From positions 89,001-153,000 of the forward strand of contig NZ_JAQGNT010000095.1 of NCBI RefSeq assembly GCF_028291725.1: a stretch of 64,000 nt of DNA, in the 5' to 3' direction. This DNA comes from Hydrocarboniphaga sp. (GTDB lineage: Bacteria > Pseudomonadota > Gammaproteobacteria > Nevskiales > Nevskiaceae). Each line of letters opens with the position of its first letter. Position 1 is the stretch's first letter. The translations under genes and the position numbers were made by a program. Under the pieces are notes generated by a model. That model saw nothing but the letters and a program-made list of their open reading frames with translations, was not told the DNA's origin and did not search any database. Below, in pieces: positions 43,037 to 53,000 of this stretch.

Positions 43037-46000
43037 GTGGTCAACTTTTTCATCGATCGGCCGATCTTCGCGACGGTTCTGTCCATCGTCATCACGCTGG
43101 CCGGCATGATCGCGCTGACCCAGCTGCCGATCGCGCGTTTTCCGCCGATCACGCCACCCTCGGTGGTGGTCTCCGCCAGCTTCCCGGGTGCCGACGCGAG
43201 TACCGTCGAAGCGTCCGTCGCCGCGCCGATCGAGCAGCAGATCAACGGCGTCAAGGACATGCTGTACATGGACAGCAAGAGCGCCAACGACGGCAGCTAT
43301 TCGCTGAACATCACCTTCGACATCGGCACCGATCAGGACCTGGCCGCAGTCGACGTGCAGAACCGCCTTTCGATCGCGCAGCGCCAGCTGCCGACCGACG
43401 TTACCCGCAGCGGCGTCACCGTATTCAAGCGCCAGCCGCAGGTGCTGATGATCACCGCGCTGAAGGCGAGCGATCCTCGCTACGACTATCTGTTCCTGTC
43501 CAACTACGCGACCTTGAACGTCTACGACGCGCTGGCGCGTGTTCCCGGCGTCGGCCAGGTCGTCGTGCTCGGCGCCCGCGACTACGGCATGCGCATCTGG
43601 CTGGATCCCGATCGCATGGCGCGGCTGGGCGTCACCACGCAGGACATCAGCGCCGCGCTGACCGAGCAGAACGTGGTGGCCCCGGCCGGTAGCATCGGCG
43701 CCGAGCCGGTGCCACCAGGCCAGCAGAAGCAGTACTCGGTGCGCGTGCAGGGCCGGCTGTCCAATCCCTCGGAGTACGAAAACATCGTGCTGCGGGCTCG
43801 CAACGACGGCTCGGTGGTGCACCTTAAAGATGTCGCCCGCATCGAACTCGGCGCCACCGACTATGGGCGCTCTTCGCTGCTCAACGGCGAGCCGGTGGCG
43901 ATGATCGCGGTCTACCAGTTGCCGGACGCGAATGCGCTGGACGTCGCCAAACGCGTGCGCGCCGCAATGGCGGATCTGTCGAAGACGTTCCCGCAGGGCA
44001 TCGACTACGTAGTGCCTTTCGACACCACGCTGTTCGTCACCGAGTCGGTGAAGGAGGTGCAGCACACCTTCGTCGAGGCGGTGCTGCTGGTGCTGCTGGT
44101 GGTCTTCGTGTTTCTCGGCAGCTGGCGCGCGACGCTGATTCCGATGCTGGCGATCCCGGTGTCCCTGGTCGGCACCTTTTCGATCTTCGTCGCACTCGGA
44201 TTCTCGATCAACACGCTGACCCTGTTCGCGCTGGTGCTGGCGATCGGCCTGGTCGTCGACGACGCGATCGTGGTCGTCGAAGCTGTGACCGAAAAAATGA
44301 TCGAACACCAGTTGTCGCCGCGCGAGGCGACACGCGCGGCGATGGCCGACGTCACCGGCCCGGTGATCGCGATCGCGCTGGTGCTGTCGGCGGTGTTCAT
44401 TCCGGTTGCCTTCCTGCCCGGCCTGACCGGGCAGTTCTACCGCCAGTTCGCACTGACCTTGTCGGTATCGGTGCTGCTGTCGGCGCTGGTGGCGCTGACG
44501 TTCACGCCGGCGCTGTGCGCGCTGCTGCTGAAGCCGCCGTCCGAATCCGAAGCCGAGGGCCGGCTCGGCCGGTTCTTTGGCGGATTCAATCGTGGATTCA
44601 CGCGGCTGACGCGCGGCTACACCCGCACGGTGCGTAGCGCGATCCGCCGCTCGGTGATCGCGCTCGCCGTGTTCGGCGCGCTGACCGTCGCCGCGCTATG
44701 GCTGCTGACTGCGCGTCCCGCCGGTTTTCTGCCGGACGAGGACCAGGGTTATCTGATCATGGCGGTCAATCTGCCGCCGGCCGCCACCCAGCAGCGCACG
44801 CTCGCCGTCGTCGAGCAGGCGCGCAAGATCGTCGCCGCGCAAAGCGAGACACTGGACATGGTGTCGCTGGTCAGCTTCAACCTGCTGACCGGCGTCAACT
44901 CGCCGAACAACGCGACGATTTTCATCACGCTCAAACCCTGGCACGATCGGGCCGGCGCCGAGCATTCTTCGCTGTCGCTGGTCAGGCGCCTGAGCGGCGC
45001 GCTGTCGCAAATCCAGGACGCGAACTTCATCGTGCTGAATCCGCCGTCGATCCCGGGCATCGGCACCGCCGGCGGTTTCGAGTTCGTGCTCGAAGATCGC
45101 TCCGGCGGCGACATCCGCAACTTCAACATCGTATTGCAGGAGTTTCTCGGCCGCGCCGCGAAGCGCCCGGAGCTGACGCGGGTGTTTTCACAGTACAACT
45201 CGAATTCGCCGCAGATCGAGTACGTGATCGACCGTGAGCGCGCCAAGACGCTCGGCATTCCGCTGTCGGATATCTTCGGCTCGCTGCAGACTTTTCTCGG
45301 CGGCAGCTACGTCAACGACTTCAACCTGTTCGGCCGCACATTCCGCGTTACCGCCCAGGCCGAAGGTGCGTTCCGCGCATCGCCCGAAGCGGTGAATCAT
45401 CTGTATGTGCGCACGCAGGGCGGCGAGATGGTGCCCTTGTCGACCCTGGTCTCGATCAAGACCAACAGCACGTCGGAATACATCGAGCGCTACAACGTGT
45501 TCCGCGCCGCGACCGTCAACGGCTCGGCTGCGCCCGGCTACAGCTCGGGTGAGGCGGTGAAGGTGATGGAAGAACTCGCGCAGGGACTGCCGGCCGGCTA
45601 TACCTTCGACTGGACCGGCGTGACCTACCAGGAGAAAAAATCCGGCGGGCAGGCGCCGTACATTTTCGGCATGGCGCTGCTGTTTGTATTCCTGGTGCTG
45701 GCCGCGCAATACGAGAGCTGGGCGGTGCCGTTTGCGGTGCTGCTCGGCATTCCGTTCGCGGTGTTCGGCGCCTACCTGGGCCTGACGGCGCGCGGCATGG
45801 CCAATGACATCTATGCGCAGATCGGCCTGGTCATGCTGATCGGCCTGGCCGCGAAGAACGCGATCCTGATCGTTGAATTCGCCAAACTCGCGCATGAGCG
45901 CGGCATGCCGCTGATCGATGCCGCGCTGGAAGGCTCGCGTCTGCGTCTGCGGCCGATCCTGATGACCTCGCTGGCTTTCATCCTCGGCACCTTGCCGCTG

Positions 46001-46183
46001 GTGATCGCCACCGGTGCCGGCGCCGGCGCGCGCCAGGTGCTGGGCACCGCGGTGGTGTTCGGCATGCTCGCGGCGACGCTGATCGGGATCTTCATCATCC
46101 CGGTGTTCTACGTGCTGATCCAGGGCTTGAGCGAGCGCATCAGCCCGCCCGGGCACAAGCCGCTGCCGGAGCCGCAGTCATGA
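43037..46183 (+). CDS. HAE1-family RND multidrug efflux transporter
   Basis: 1048 residues from a GTG at 43037. The start (NFFIDRPIFATVLSIVITLAG), twelve membrane helices and two large periplasmic loops are of the AcrB/MexB type. The proton-relay Asp pair in TM4 is at 408-409 (LVVDDAIVVVEA), and Lys (AAKNAILIVEF) is in TM10. It exports drugs using the proton gradient. It overlaps the channel gene by four bases. Confidence 0.94.
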   Translation: MVNFFIDRPIFATVLSIVITLAGMIALTQLPIARFPPITPPSVVVSASFPGADASTVEASVAAPIEQQINGVKDMLYMDSKSANDGSYSLNITFDIGTDQDLAAVDVQNRLSIAQRQLPTDVTRSGVTVFKRQPQVLMITALKASDPRYDYLFLSNYATLNVYDALARVPGVGQVVVLGARDYGMRIWLDPDRMARLGVTTQDISAALTEQNVVAPAGSIGAEPVPPGQQKQYSVRVQGRLSNPSEYENIVLRARNDGSVVHLKDVARIELGATDYGRSSLLNGEPVAMIAVYQLPDANALDVAKRVRAAMADLSKTFPQGIDYVVPFDTTLFVTESVKEVQHTFVEAVLLVLLVVFVFLGSWRATLIPMLAIPVSLVGTFSIFVALGFSINTLTLFALVLAIGLVVDDAIVVVEAVTEKMIEHQLSPREATRAAMADVTGPVIAIALVLSAVFIPVAFLPGLTGQFYRQFALTLSVSVLLSALVALTFTPALCALLLKPPSESEAEGRLGRFFGGFNRGFTRLTRGYTRTVRSAIRRSVIALAVFGALTVAALWLLTARPAGFLPDEDQGYLIMAVNLPPAATQQRTLAVVEQARKIVAAQSETLDMVSLVSFNLLTGVNSPNNATIFITLKPWHDRAGAEHSSLSLVRRLSGALSQIQDANFIVLNPPSIPGIGTAGGFEFVLEDRSGGDIRNFNIVLQEFLGRAAKRPELTRVFSQYNSNSPQIEYVIDRERAKTLGIPLSDIFGSLQTFLGGSYVNDFNLFGRTFRVTAQAEGAFRASPEAVNHLYVRTQGGEMVPLSTLVSIKTNSTSEYIERYNVFRAATVNGSAAPGYSSGEAVKVMEELAQGLPAGYTFDWTGVTYQEKKSGGQAPYIFGMALLFVFLVLAAQYESWAVPFAVLLGIPFAVFGAYLGLTARGMANDIYAQIGLVMLIGLAAKNAILIVEFAKLAHERGMPLIDAALEGSRLRLRPILMTSLAFILGTLPLVIATGAGAGARQVLGTAVVFGMLAATLIGIFIIPVFYVLIQGLSERISPPGHKPLPEPQS

Positions 46184-47583
46184 AGCGCCACGCCTGTGTG
46201 CTGATCGTCCCCGCGCTGCTCTCGGCCTGCGCGATGGGGCCGGACTATCAGCGGCCGACGCTCGATGTGCCGCCACAGTTCCGGCTCGACACGGCAGCCG
46301 CGTCGCCGCAGTCCTTCGGCGATCTGCAGTGGTGGGACGTGTACCGCGATCCGGTGCTGGCGACGCTGATAGCCAGCGCCGTGAAGAACAACCTCGATGT
46401 GCGCGTCGCGGCTGCGCGCGTCGATCAGGCGCGCGCCAGTCTCGGCGCGACCGGCTACCAGTTGCTACCGCAGATCAGCGCCGGCGGCACCATCGGCAAG
46501 CAGCGCCTCTCGGCTTACGAATCGAGCACCAGCGACCGCACGTCCAACAACGCCGCGGTCTCGGGCAGCCTGTCCTGGGAGCTGGATTTCTGGGGCCGCA
46601 TCCGCCGCACGCGCGAAGCGGCGCGCGCGCAGCTGCTGTCGTCAGAAGCGGCTCGCGAAACCGTGCTCGCGTCGCTGGTCGCGTCCGTCGCGACGCAATA
46701 TTTCACGCTGCTGGCGCTGGACGAGCAGCTCGAAATCACCCGCGCGACACTGGAATCGCGCAAGGCCTTCCTGGATCTGACGCAGGCGCAGTTTGATCGC
46801 GGTACCGTCAGCGGTCTCGACGTGAACACCGCGCAGGCGCAACTCGCCACCGCGCAGGCGAACGCGCCGCTGCTGGAGCGGCAGATCGCGCAGAGCGAGA
46901 ACCAGCTGAGCCTGCTGCTCGGCGGCAATCCGGGGGCGATCGCGCGCTCGCCGCGCAATGCGGGCAATTTTGGCCTGGCGCCAATGTCGCCCGATCTGCC
47001 GGCTGGCCTGCCGTCGAGCTTGCTGGAACGTCGGCCGGATATTCGTGAAGCCGAGCAGGCCCTGGTCGCGGCCAATGCGCAGATTGGTATCGCCAAGGCC
47101 GCATTGTTTCCGACGATTTCGATCACCGGTGATTACGGCAGCCTGTCGCCGAAGATGTCGAACCTGTTCACCGGCGCAGCCGAGAACTGGGCTGTGGGCG
47201 TGAACCTGCTGCAGCCGCTGCTCGATGCCGACCGCAACCGCTATCAGGTCGACTATGCGGACGCCGGCCGCCGCGTCGCGCTGCTGAATTACGAGAAGGC
47301 CGTGCGCACCGCGTTCCGCGAAGTCGCCGACGCGCTGGTCACGCGGCAGAAGTCGGCCGAATACCAGACGGCGCAATCGGCGCTGGTCACCGCACAGAAC
47401 AGTGCGCACGAGATCGCGCTGGCGCGCTACAAAGTCGGCTACTCCTCGTACTTCGACGTGATCAATGCCGACCGCGACTTGTTCAGCGCCAAGCTCGCGC
47501 TGTCGCAGGCGCGGCTGGACACACTGAATGCGAGCGTGCAGCTGTATCAGGCGCTGGGTGGCGGCTGGCAGCTGCAGCGGTAG
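46180..47583 (+). CDS. Outer-membrane efflux channel (OprM/NodT type lipoprotein)
   Basis: 467 residues. The lipoprotein signal has lipobox LLSAC (Cys at about 17), then MGPDYQRP. Two TolC-family repeats follow, each with long helical segments (SLLERRPDIREAEQALVAANAQIGIAKA and on). The ATG overlaps the pump gene stop (ATGA). It provides the outer exit duct of the pump encoded before it. Confidence 0.93.
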   Translation: MKRHACVLIVPALLSACAMGPDYQRPTLDVPPQFRLDTAAASPQSFGDLQWWDVYRDPVLATLIASAVKNNLDVRVAAARVDQARASLGATGYQLLPQISAGGTIGKQRLSAYESSTSDRTSNNAAVSGSLSWELDFWGRIRRTREAARAQLLSSEAARETVLASLVASVATQYFTLLALDEQLEITRATLESRKAFLDLTQAQFDRGTVSGLDVNTAQAQLATAQANAPLLERQIAQSENQLSLLLGGNPGAIARSPRNAGNFGLAPMSPDLPAGLPSSLLERRPDIREAEQALVAANAQIGIAKAALFPTISITGDYGSLSPKMSNLFTGAAENWAVGVNLLQPLLDADRNRYQVDYADAGRRVALLNYEKAVRTAFREVADALVTRQKSAEYQTAQSALVTAQNSAHEIALARYKVGYSSYFDVINADRDLFSAKLALSQARLDTLNASVQLYQALGGGWQLQR

Positions 47584-47588
47584 CTTGC

Positions 47589-47660
47589 GTAGGGCGGGTC
47601 GTGACCCGCCGTTTTGACTGTGGATCGACAGAGAAAAACGGCGGGTCATGACCCGCCCGA
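47589..47660. repeat. Dispersed palindromic repeat, family C, copy 1
   Basis: The left arm starts GTAGGGCGGGTCGTGACCCG and the right arm ends GGCGGGTCATGACCCGCCC. Each arm is itself a near palindrome (GGGTCGTGACCC), and the two pair with few mismatches around a 22-base loop that is flanked by GTTTT and AAAAAC. It lies between the converging efflux channel and 5'-nucleotidase genes and may end transcription from both. Confidence 0.9.
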
Positions 47661-47673
47661 CTGATGCTGCTTT

Positions 47674-49485
47674 TCAGTTGACCCGCGTCACCCGGTTCTG
47701 CGGTCCCGGCGGAACCGGCGAATGGGCTTCGAGGTAGTCGGACAGGGCGTCGATGTCGAGCGCGCCGCCGAGACGGCTGGTGCCGCTGGCGAAGACCGTG
47801 AAGTTGTCGCCGCCGGTGGCCATGAAGCTGTTGCAGGTGACGCGGTAGCTGGCCGCGGGATCGACGGTGACGCCGTCGATCTGGATGCTGCCGGCGACCA
47901 CCTTGCTGCCGGTGGGCTGCGCGGCGTCGTAGGTGTAGGCGAAGCCGTTCGACACTTCCATGAAACGGTTCTGGCCGACCGCCGGGTTGTCGAACTGCTG
48001 CTCGAGCACCGCTTTGATCTGCGCGCCGCTCAGCGTCATCGTCACCAGCGTGTTGTAGAACGGCTGCACGTTGAAGGCCTCACCGTAGGCGATGTCGCCG
48101 GCCGGTTCGCCCACGTAGTAGGCGTTGTTGTACAGCAGGTCGGCGCGGATGCCGCCCGGGTTCATGAACGCGACCTTGGCGCTGCCGAATTCCGGCGCGG
48201 AAGTGGCGGCGAGCTGTGCGTCGGCGATCACGTCGCCCAGTGCCGATTCACCGGCCGCGTTCTGCGTGCGCGAGATATCAGAGGCGATCGAGCCGATCTT
48301 GGCGTTGGCCAGCGGCGCAGCGAGCGCGTTGTAGGTGTCGATCAGGCTCTGCTCGTTCGGGTCCTTCGCCAGCGTCGTGTAGCCGGCCGGCACCACCGTC
48401 GGCGGCGCGGTCGAGGAGCCGTCGTTGACCACCAGGATGTTGTGCGCGCTGACGGCCGTGATGTCCTTGGTCTTCGGGTCGACGGTGACGTCGAGGTCGG
48501 TGAGCATGCGGCCGTAGAAACCGCCGCTGGTGACGGTGATGTCCTTCACGCCGTCACTGGCCTTGGCCTTGCAAATGTAGGCCTGGTGGGTATGCCCGCT
48601 GATGACCAGATCGACCGCCGGATCGAGCGCATTGACGATGCCTTTGATGTCACCGCTGAAACCGGGGCAGGTCTGGTCGTCGTAGAGGCCAGTCGTCGTG
48701 CCGCCCTGATGAATCACGACGACAATCGCCTGGACGCCTTTCGACTGCAGCACCGGCACCAGCGCATTGACCGTTTCGGCCTCGTCCTTGAACGTCAGCC
48801 CCTCGACGCCGGCTGGCGTGACGATCGCCGGCGTGCCTTCCAGCACCAGGCCGATGAAGGCCACTTTCACCGTTTTGCCCTGCGGGCCGGTGAATGTCTT
48901 GACCTTGTACGCCGGGAACAGCGTCTCGCCGGTATTGTCCTTGACTACGTTGGCGGCCAGGTACTGGAAGTTCGCTCCGCTGAAGCCGCCGTTGATGATG
49001 CAGGTGTCGACGCCGACGGTGCCCTTCTTGTAGCAGCCGCCATTCTGCATCCGCTTCAATTCGCCTTTGCCCTTGTCGAACTCGTGGTTGCCGACCGACG
49101 CATAGTCGATGCCGAGCAGGTTCAGCGTCTCGATCGCGGCCTCATCGTGAAACAGCGCGGACACCAGCGGCGAGGCGCCGATCAGGTCGCCGGCACCGAC
49201 GACCGCGTTCTGCGGGTTCTCGGCCTTCAGTTGTGCGAGCAGCGTGGACAGGAATGCGATGCCGCCGGTCGGCACTTTCACCGTGGCGCTGGGTGTGGTC
49301 GTGCTCGGCGCGGTGGTCGTGCCGGTCGGTGGCACGATGTTGCCGTGAAAGTCGTTCAGGGCAATGATCTTGATGTCGAACGGAACCGGCGGCGCGGCGG
49401 CCGTAGCGAGGCTGATCGAACCGGCGACGAGTAAGGCGCTGGCGCTATAACGGGCGATGGTACGGGCGAAGGTGTTTCGGCGCAT
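47674..49485 (-). CDS. Periplasmic 5'-nucleotidase/2',3'-cyclic phosphodiesterase-like enzyme
   Basis: 603 residues from the ATG at 49485, with AGGGAGA upstream and a signal peptide (about 1-30). The metallophosphatase domain has LNDFHGN, VGAGDLIG, VGNHEFDKG and ISGHTHQ; the C-terminal 5'-nucleotidase domain has SALGDVIADAQ, FMNPGGIRAD, FYNTLVTMTLSG and the substrate loop GGDNF. A Thr/Ser-rich linker is inserted after the first motif. It scavenges phosphate from extracellular nucleotides. Confidence 0.9.
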   Translation of the reverse strand: MRRNTFARTIARYSASALLVAGSISLATAAAPPVPFDIKIIALNDFHGNIVPPTGTTTAPSTTTPSATVKVPTGGIAFLSTLLAQLKAENPQNAVVGAGDLIGASPLVSALFHDEAAIETLNLLGIDYASVGNHEFDKGKGELKRMQNGGCYKKGTVGVDTCIINGGFSGANFQYLAANVVKDNTGETLFPAYKVKTFTGPQGKTVKVAFIGLVLEGTPAIVTPAGVEGLTFKDEAETVNALVPVLQSKGVQAIVVVIHQGGTTTGLYDDQTCPGFSGDIKGIVNALDPAVDLVISGHTHQAYICKAKASDGVKDITVTSGGFYGRMLTDLDVTVDPKTKDITAVSAHNILVVNDGSSTAPPTVVPAGYTTLAKDPNEQSLIDTYNALAAPLANAKIGSIASDISRTQNAAGESALGDVIADAQLAATSAPEFGSAKVAFMNPGGIRADLLYNNAYYVGEPAGDIAYGEAFNVQPFYNTLVTMTLSGAQIKAVLEQQFDNPAVGQNRFMEVSNGFAYTYDAAQPTGSKVVAGSIQIDGVTVDPAASYRVTCNSFMATGGDNFTVFASGTSRLGGALDIDALSDYLEAHSPVPPGPQNRVTRVN

Positions 49486-49571
49486 TGGATTCTCCCTTGA
49501 GAGGTTGGTGATTCCCTGCAATACAAGGCGATCAAACTAGTCCGCGTCTGTTGCCGAATCGTCTCAGTCCG

Positions 49572-50060
49572 ATGAAACCTTTTTACGTCCAGATGCTGCT
49601 CGCGCTGCTGATCTTGCTGAACGGCGGCTGCCGCTCGACGCCGGTGGAGGATCGCGCTGCACCGGCGAGCGCACCGGTGCTGTCAGTGACCGCCATCGAT
49701 GCGGCGATGCAGGAGGGTGCGGATTTCGCCCGTCCCTGCGGCAATCAGATCGATCACGACGGCGCAGCGGAATTCGTCGACTGCGTGCGCGTCCGCGCGC
49801 GCCTGGTGCGCAGGCAGGACGCGCTCGACGATGCCCGCAGTCTCGGTGTCTGGTACGTGGGCTGGCTGCTCGGCGAGATCAACGGCGGCTTCGGCGTCGA
49901 GGACGCCCAGGCCGGCGCCGACGAGTTCCTGCCGCGGCTGCTGCAACTGCAGAAGCAGATCGGCGTGGAGGACGCGCGTTTCTGCGCGCTGCTGCCGACA
50001 TCCTGCGAGCGGATGATCGCGCGCAAGCGCGAGGCAGCGTCCGGCATCGTCGGCGGTTGA
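49572..50060 (+). CDS. Putative lipoprotein of unknown function
   Basis: 162 residues from the ATG at 49572. A lipoprotein signal ends in LNGGC (Cys at about residue 20). The rest has paired Cys (CGNQIDHDGAAEFVDC and CALLPTSC), a helix-forming charged middle, and no known domain that I recognise. The gene is divergent from the 5'-nucleotidase and converges with the PHP-propeller gene. Confidence 0.65.
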   Translation: MKPFYVQMLLALLILLNGGCRSTPVEDRAAPASAPVLSVTAIDAAMQEGADFARPCGNQIDHDGAAEFVDCVRVRARLVRRQDALDDARSLGVWYVGWLLGEINGGFGVEDAQAGADEFLPRLLQLQKQIGVEDARFCALLPTSCERMIARKREAASGIVGG

Positions 50061-50094
50061 ACCGGGCGCTGCCGACCCGGTCCTTACTTCATCC

Positions 50095-53000
50095 TTACTT
50101 CGGAGGACTGCTTCGCAGCACGATCTGTTGCGTCGGGTCTCGCTGCAGGCGCTGCGCGTTGCGGCTGCTGGCGAACACCAGGCTGCTGCCATCCAGCGCC
50201 GGCCAAGTGTTGATGCCGCGACTCGGCAGCAGGCTTGGCGCGCTCCAGCCGCGACCTTTCAGCTGAGCTGAGGCGATGCGCCAGCGCCAGTCGGTGGATC
50301 GGTTGTCGAACCAGGCCAGCTTGAGCTTGCCATTGGCGTTGCGGCCCAGCGCCGGACGCTGTGCGAACGCCGCCGCGTCGCCGCCGATCAGCGCCGGTGC
50401 GGTGAAGCTCGCGCCGTCGTCCTGCGACAGGGCGGCGTACACCGACAGGTTCGGCCCCGCCGCGACCAGCGGCTTGCTGTCCCAGGCCACGGCCAGCGTG
50501 CCATCGCCGGCATAGGCGACGCTGGGGTGGCGATCCGCGCGGTCATGGGCGCCGAGCGGGAGCGCCGCGCTCCAACCGGCGCTGCTGCGCGTGGCCAGCA
50601 GGATCTGCCAGTCGTCCGGCGCCGTGCCGTCGCCGTAACTCGCGGCGCCGGTGAACAGAGGATCCGGGTCGTCGCGGTCGTCCTGCCAGGCGAGCGCGAT
50701 CTGGCCGTCGCGGCCGGCCGCCAGCGCCGGCCACACCGAGGCCGGATAGCGCGCGCTGCGGCTGTCGAGCAGATTGGCCGCGGCCACGATCTTGCCGGCG
50801 CCCGAGACGTTGGCCGGCGCGGCATCGACCCCGAGCAGCTGCGCCCATATGTCGAAAGCCATACCAGCCTGGATCTCGGCCCAGGCGACAAGCGCGCGGC
50901 CGTCGGCGGTCGCCACCACCACGGGATGTTCGGCGCGGCCGGGAATGACGCGCAGCGGCACCTCGGCCAGCCAGCTCGCACCGCCATCCACACTCTGACG
51001 CAAGTAAATCGCCTTGCGCCGCGGCATCTGGCCGGCGCGCTCGTCTTCCCACACGACCCAGACGTTGGAACCCTGTGCGGCGATTTTCGGGAAGCGCGCG
51101 GCCGGACTGGCGCCGGACAGCACCAGCGCCGCGTCCCAGCCACCGCCGGGCCGGCGGTGCCGGTAAGTCACCTGCGTCACGCCGTCCGCGTGCGTTTCGG
51201 CGACGACATGCACGCCGCTGCTGCTCTCGGCGACGGCCGGGAATGCGGCGAAGCGGCCGGCTTGGCCGATGGCGATGACGGCGTCGTCATCGCCGCCCGA
51301 GTCCGCCGGAATGGGCACATCGGCGCGCGCCTCGACCGGGCCGGGAGACACGAAGATCGGCGAGGTGATGGCGCGGCGCTGGTCGCCCAGCTTGAGCATC
51401 CCGCTGCGCAGCAGCGCCTGCAGGTCCAGCGACTTGAGCAGGTTGGTGTCGATGGCGGCCGGTTCGCCCAGGCCGCGGATTTCGGCGCGGTACCAGGTGG
51501 CGTCGAAAGGCGCGGTCACATCGACGTCAAAAGTCTGCTCGGCCGCCTTGAGAGTCCAGCTCTGCAGCGGGCCGGCGCTGCGGCCGGGCGCCTGATACAG
51601 CGACAGCGTGCTGCCCAGCGCAAGCAGGCCGTTGCTCACGCGGATGCGCAGGCGTCCCGGCGTGCCGGGCGCTGCGAACACCTCGTCGCCCTGCAATGCC
51701 TCGTAGACGCCGTCGTTCTGGAAGTCCGCTTCCAGCGTGATGAAGGGATCGCTCGTGCGCAGCTGCAGCAGGCTGCGGCCGGCGGCCATCGCCTGCAAAA
51801 TGGCGCGCTCCGAGTAACGGGCGGCGAACAGCTGCGTGCGCGGCGTGCCCGGCGAAGTCAGACCCCATAGCTCGCGGAAGTGATCGTCGCTGCCGCCGCT
51901 GATGCCGAAGCGGAAGCCGCGGTTCCAGCGGTTCTCCGCGTAGTCGATCTCGGCCTCGATGTCGCTGCCGCGGTTCCAGGCTTCCATCGAATCCAGGCCG
52001 ACCAGATTGGCGCGGTTGTTCGGCGCACCGCTGGCGTCGAGTTCGCCATCGTCCGGATGCGCCACCGCGAATACCGCGCCCTGCGCATGCGCGCTCCATA
52101 GTGACTGTTGCAGCGAGCGGAACTCGGGCGAGCCGGCCGGCGCGTTGCCCTGGTCGATCATGTCCACCGCGCCGTGCACGGTGACATGCGGCGAGCCATT
52201 GGCCTCCTCGCCCGGAATCAGCAGCAGCTTGCGCGACTCCCACAGCGGATCGTAATGCTGGTCGTAGGTGCGGTGATCGGTCAGTGGCATCCAGTGCAGG
52301 CCGTTGCGCTCGGCCTCGCCGATCTGGGCGGCGACCGAGACGTTGCCGATCGCACGATCGTTCAGCGTCTGGCGCAGCAGAGAGCCGTCGGAGGAATGAT
52401 CGGTGTGCACATGCATGTCGCCGCCCAGCCAGGTGCCGCTCGTGGTGCCGCCTTCGATCCATATCGGCGCCAGGTAGGCCGCCGATACGCCGTCGGGGTC
52501 ATCCACGCGCACGAAGTACCAGTGGCGTCCCGGCTTGACCGCCACCTTGAAGCTGCCGTTCGCGTTCGCCAGCCGCGCCAGCTCTTCGCCGCCGTCCGTA
52601 TACAGACGCAGCGATCCCTGGAACGGCTGCCCGTCGCGCTCGGCGACGCTGACCCTGATCGGCAGTTTGCGGCCGACCTGGCAATGCAGTTCGGCGCCCA
52701 TCGGATGGCCCGCCGCGTCCAGCGTTGCGCGCAGGTGCCTGCCGGGCGACAGCGCGTAGCTGCGCCGCGCCAGCCAGGCCTCGCGGAAGCCGGCTTCGGT
52801 GAGGGCCGTGGCCAGCGTCACGGTCTTCGGCCGCTCCTCCGAGGCGTAGTGCCCGAAGTGCTCATCCTCCGAGCCCAGGAAGGACAGGCGCCAGCCCTGG
52901 TCCAGCGCGCGGGCGATGTAGGGCAGGTAGCGGTCGCCGCGATTGCTGTCGTTGTAAGCCTCGATGCCGAATACGCGCTCGACCGCGCCCGGTATCAGCT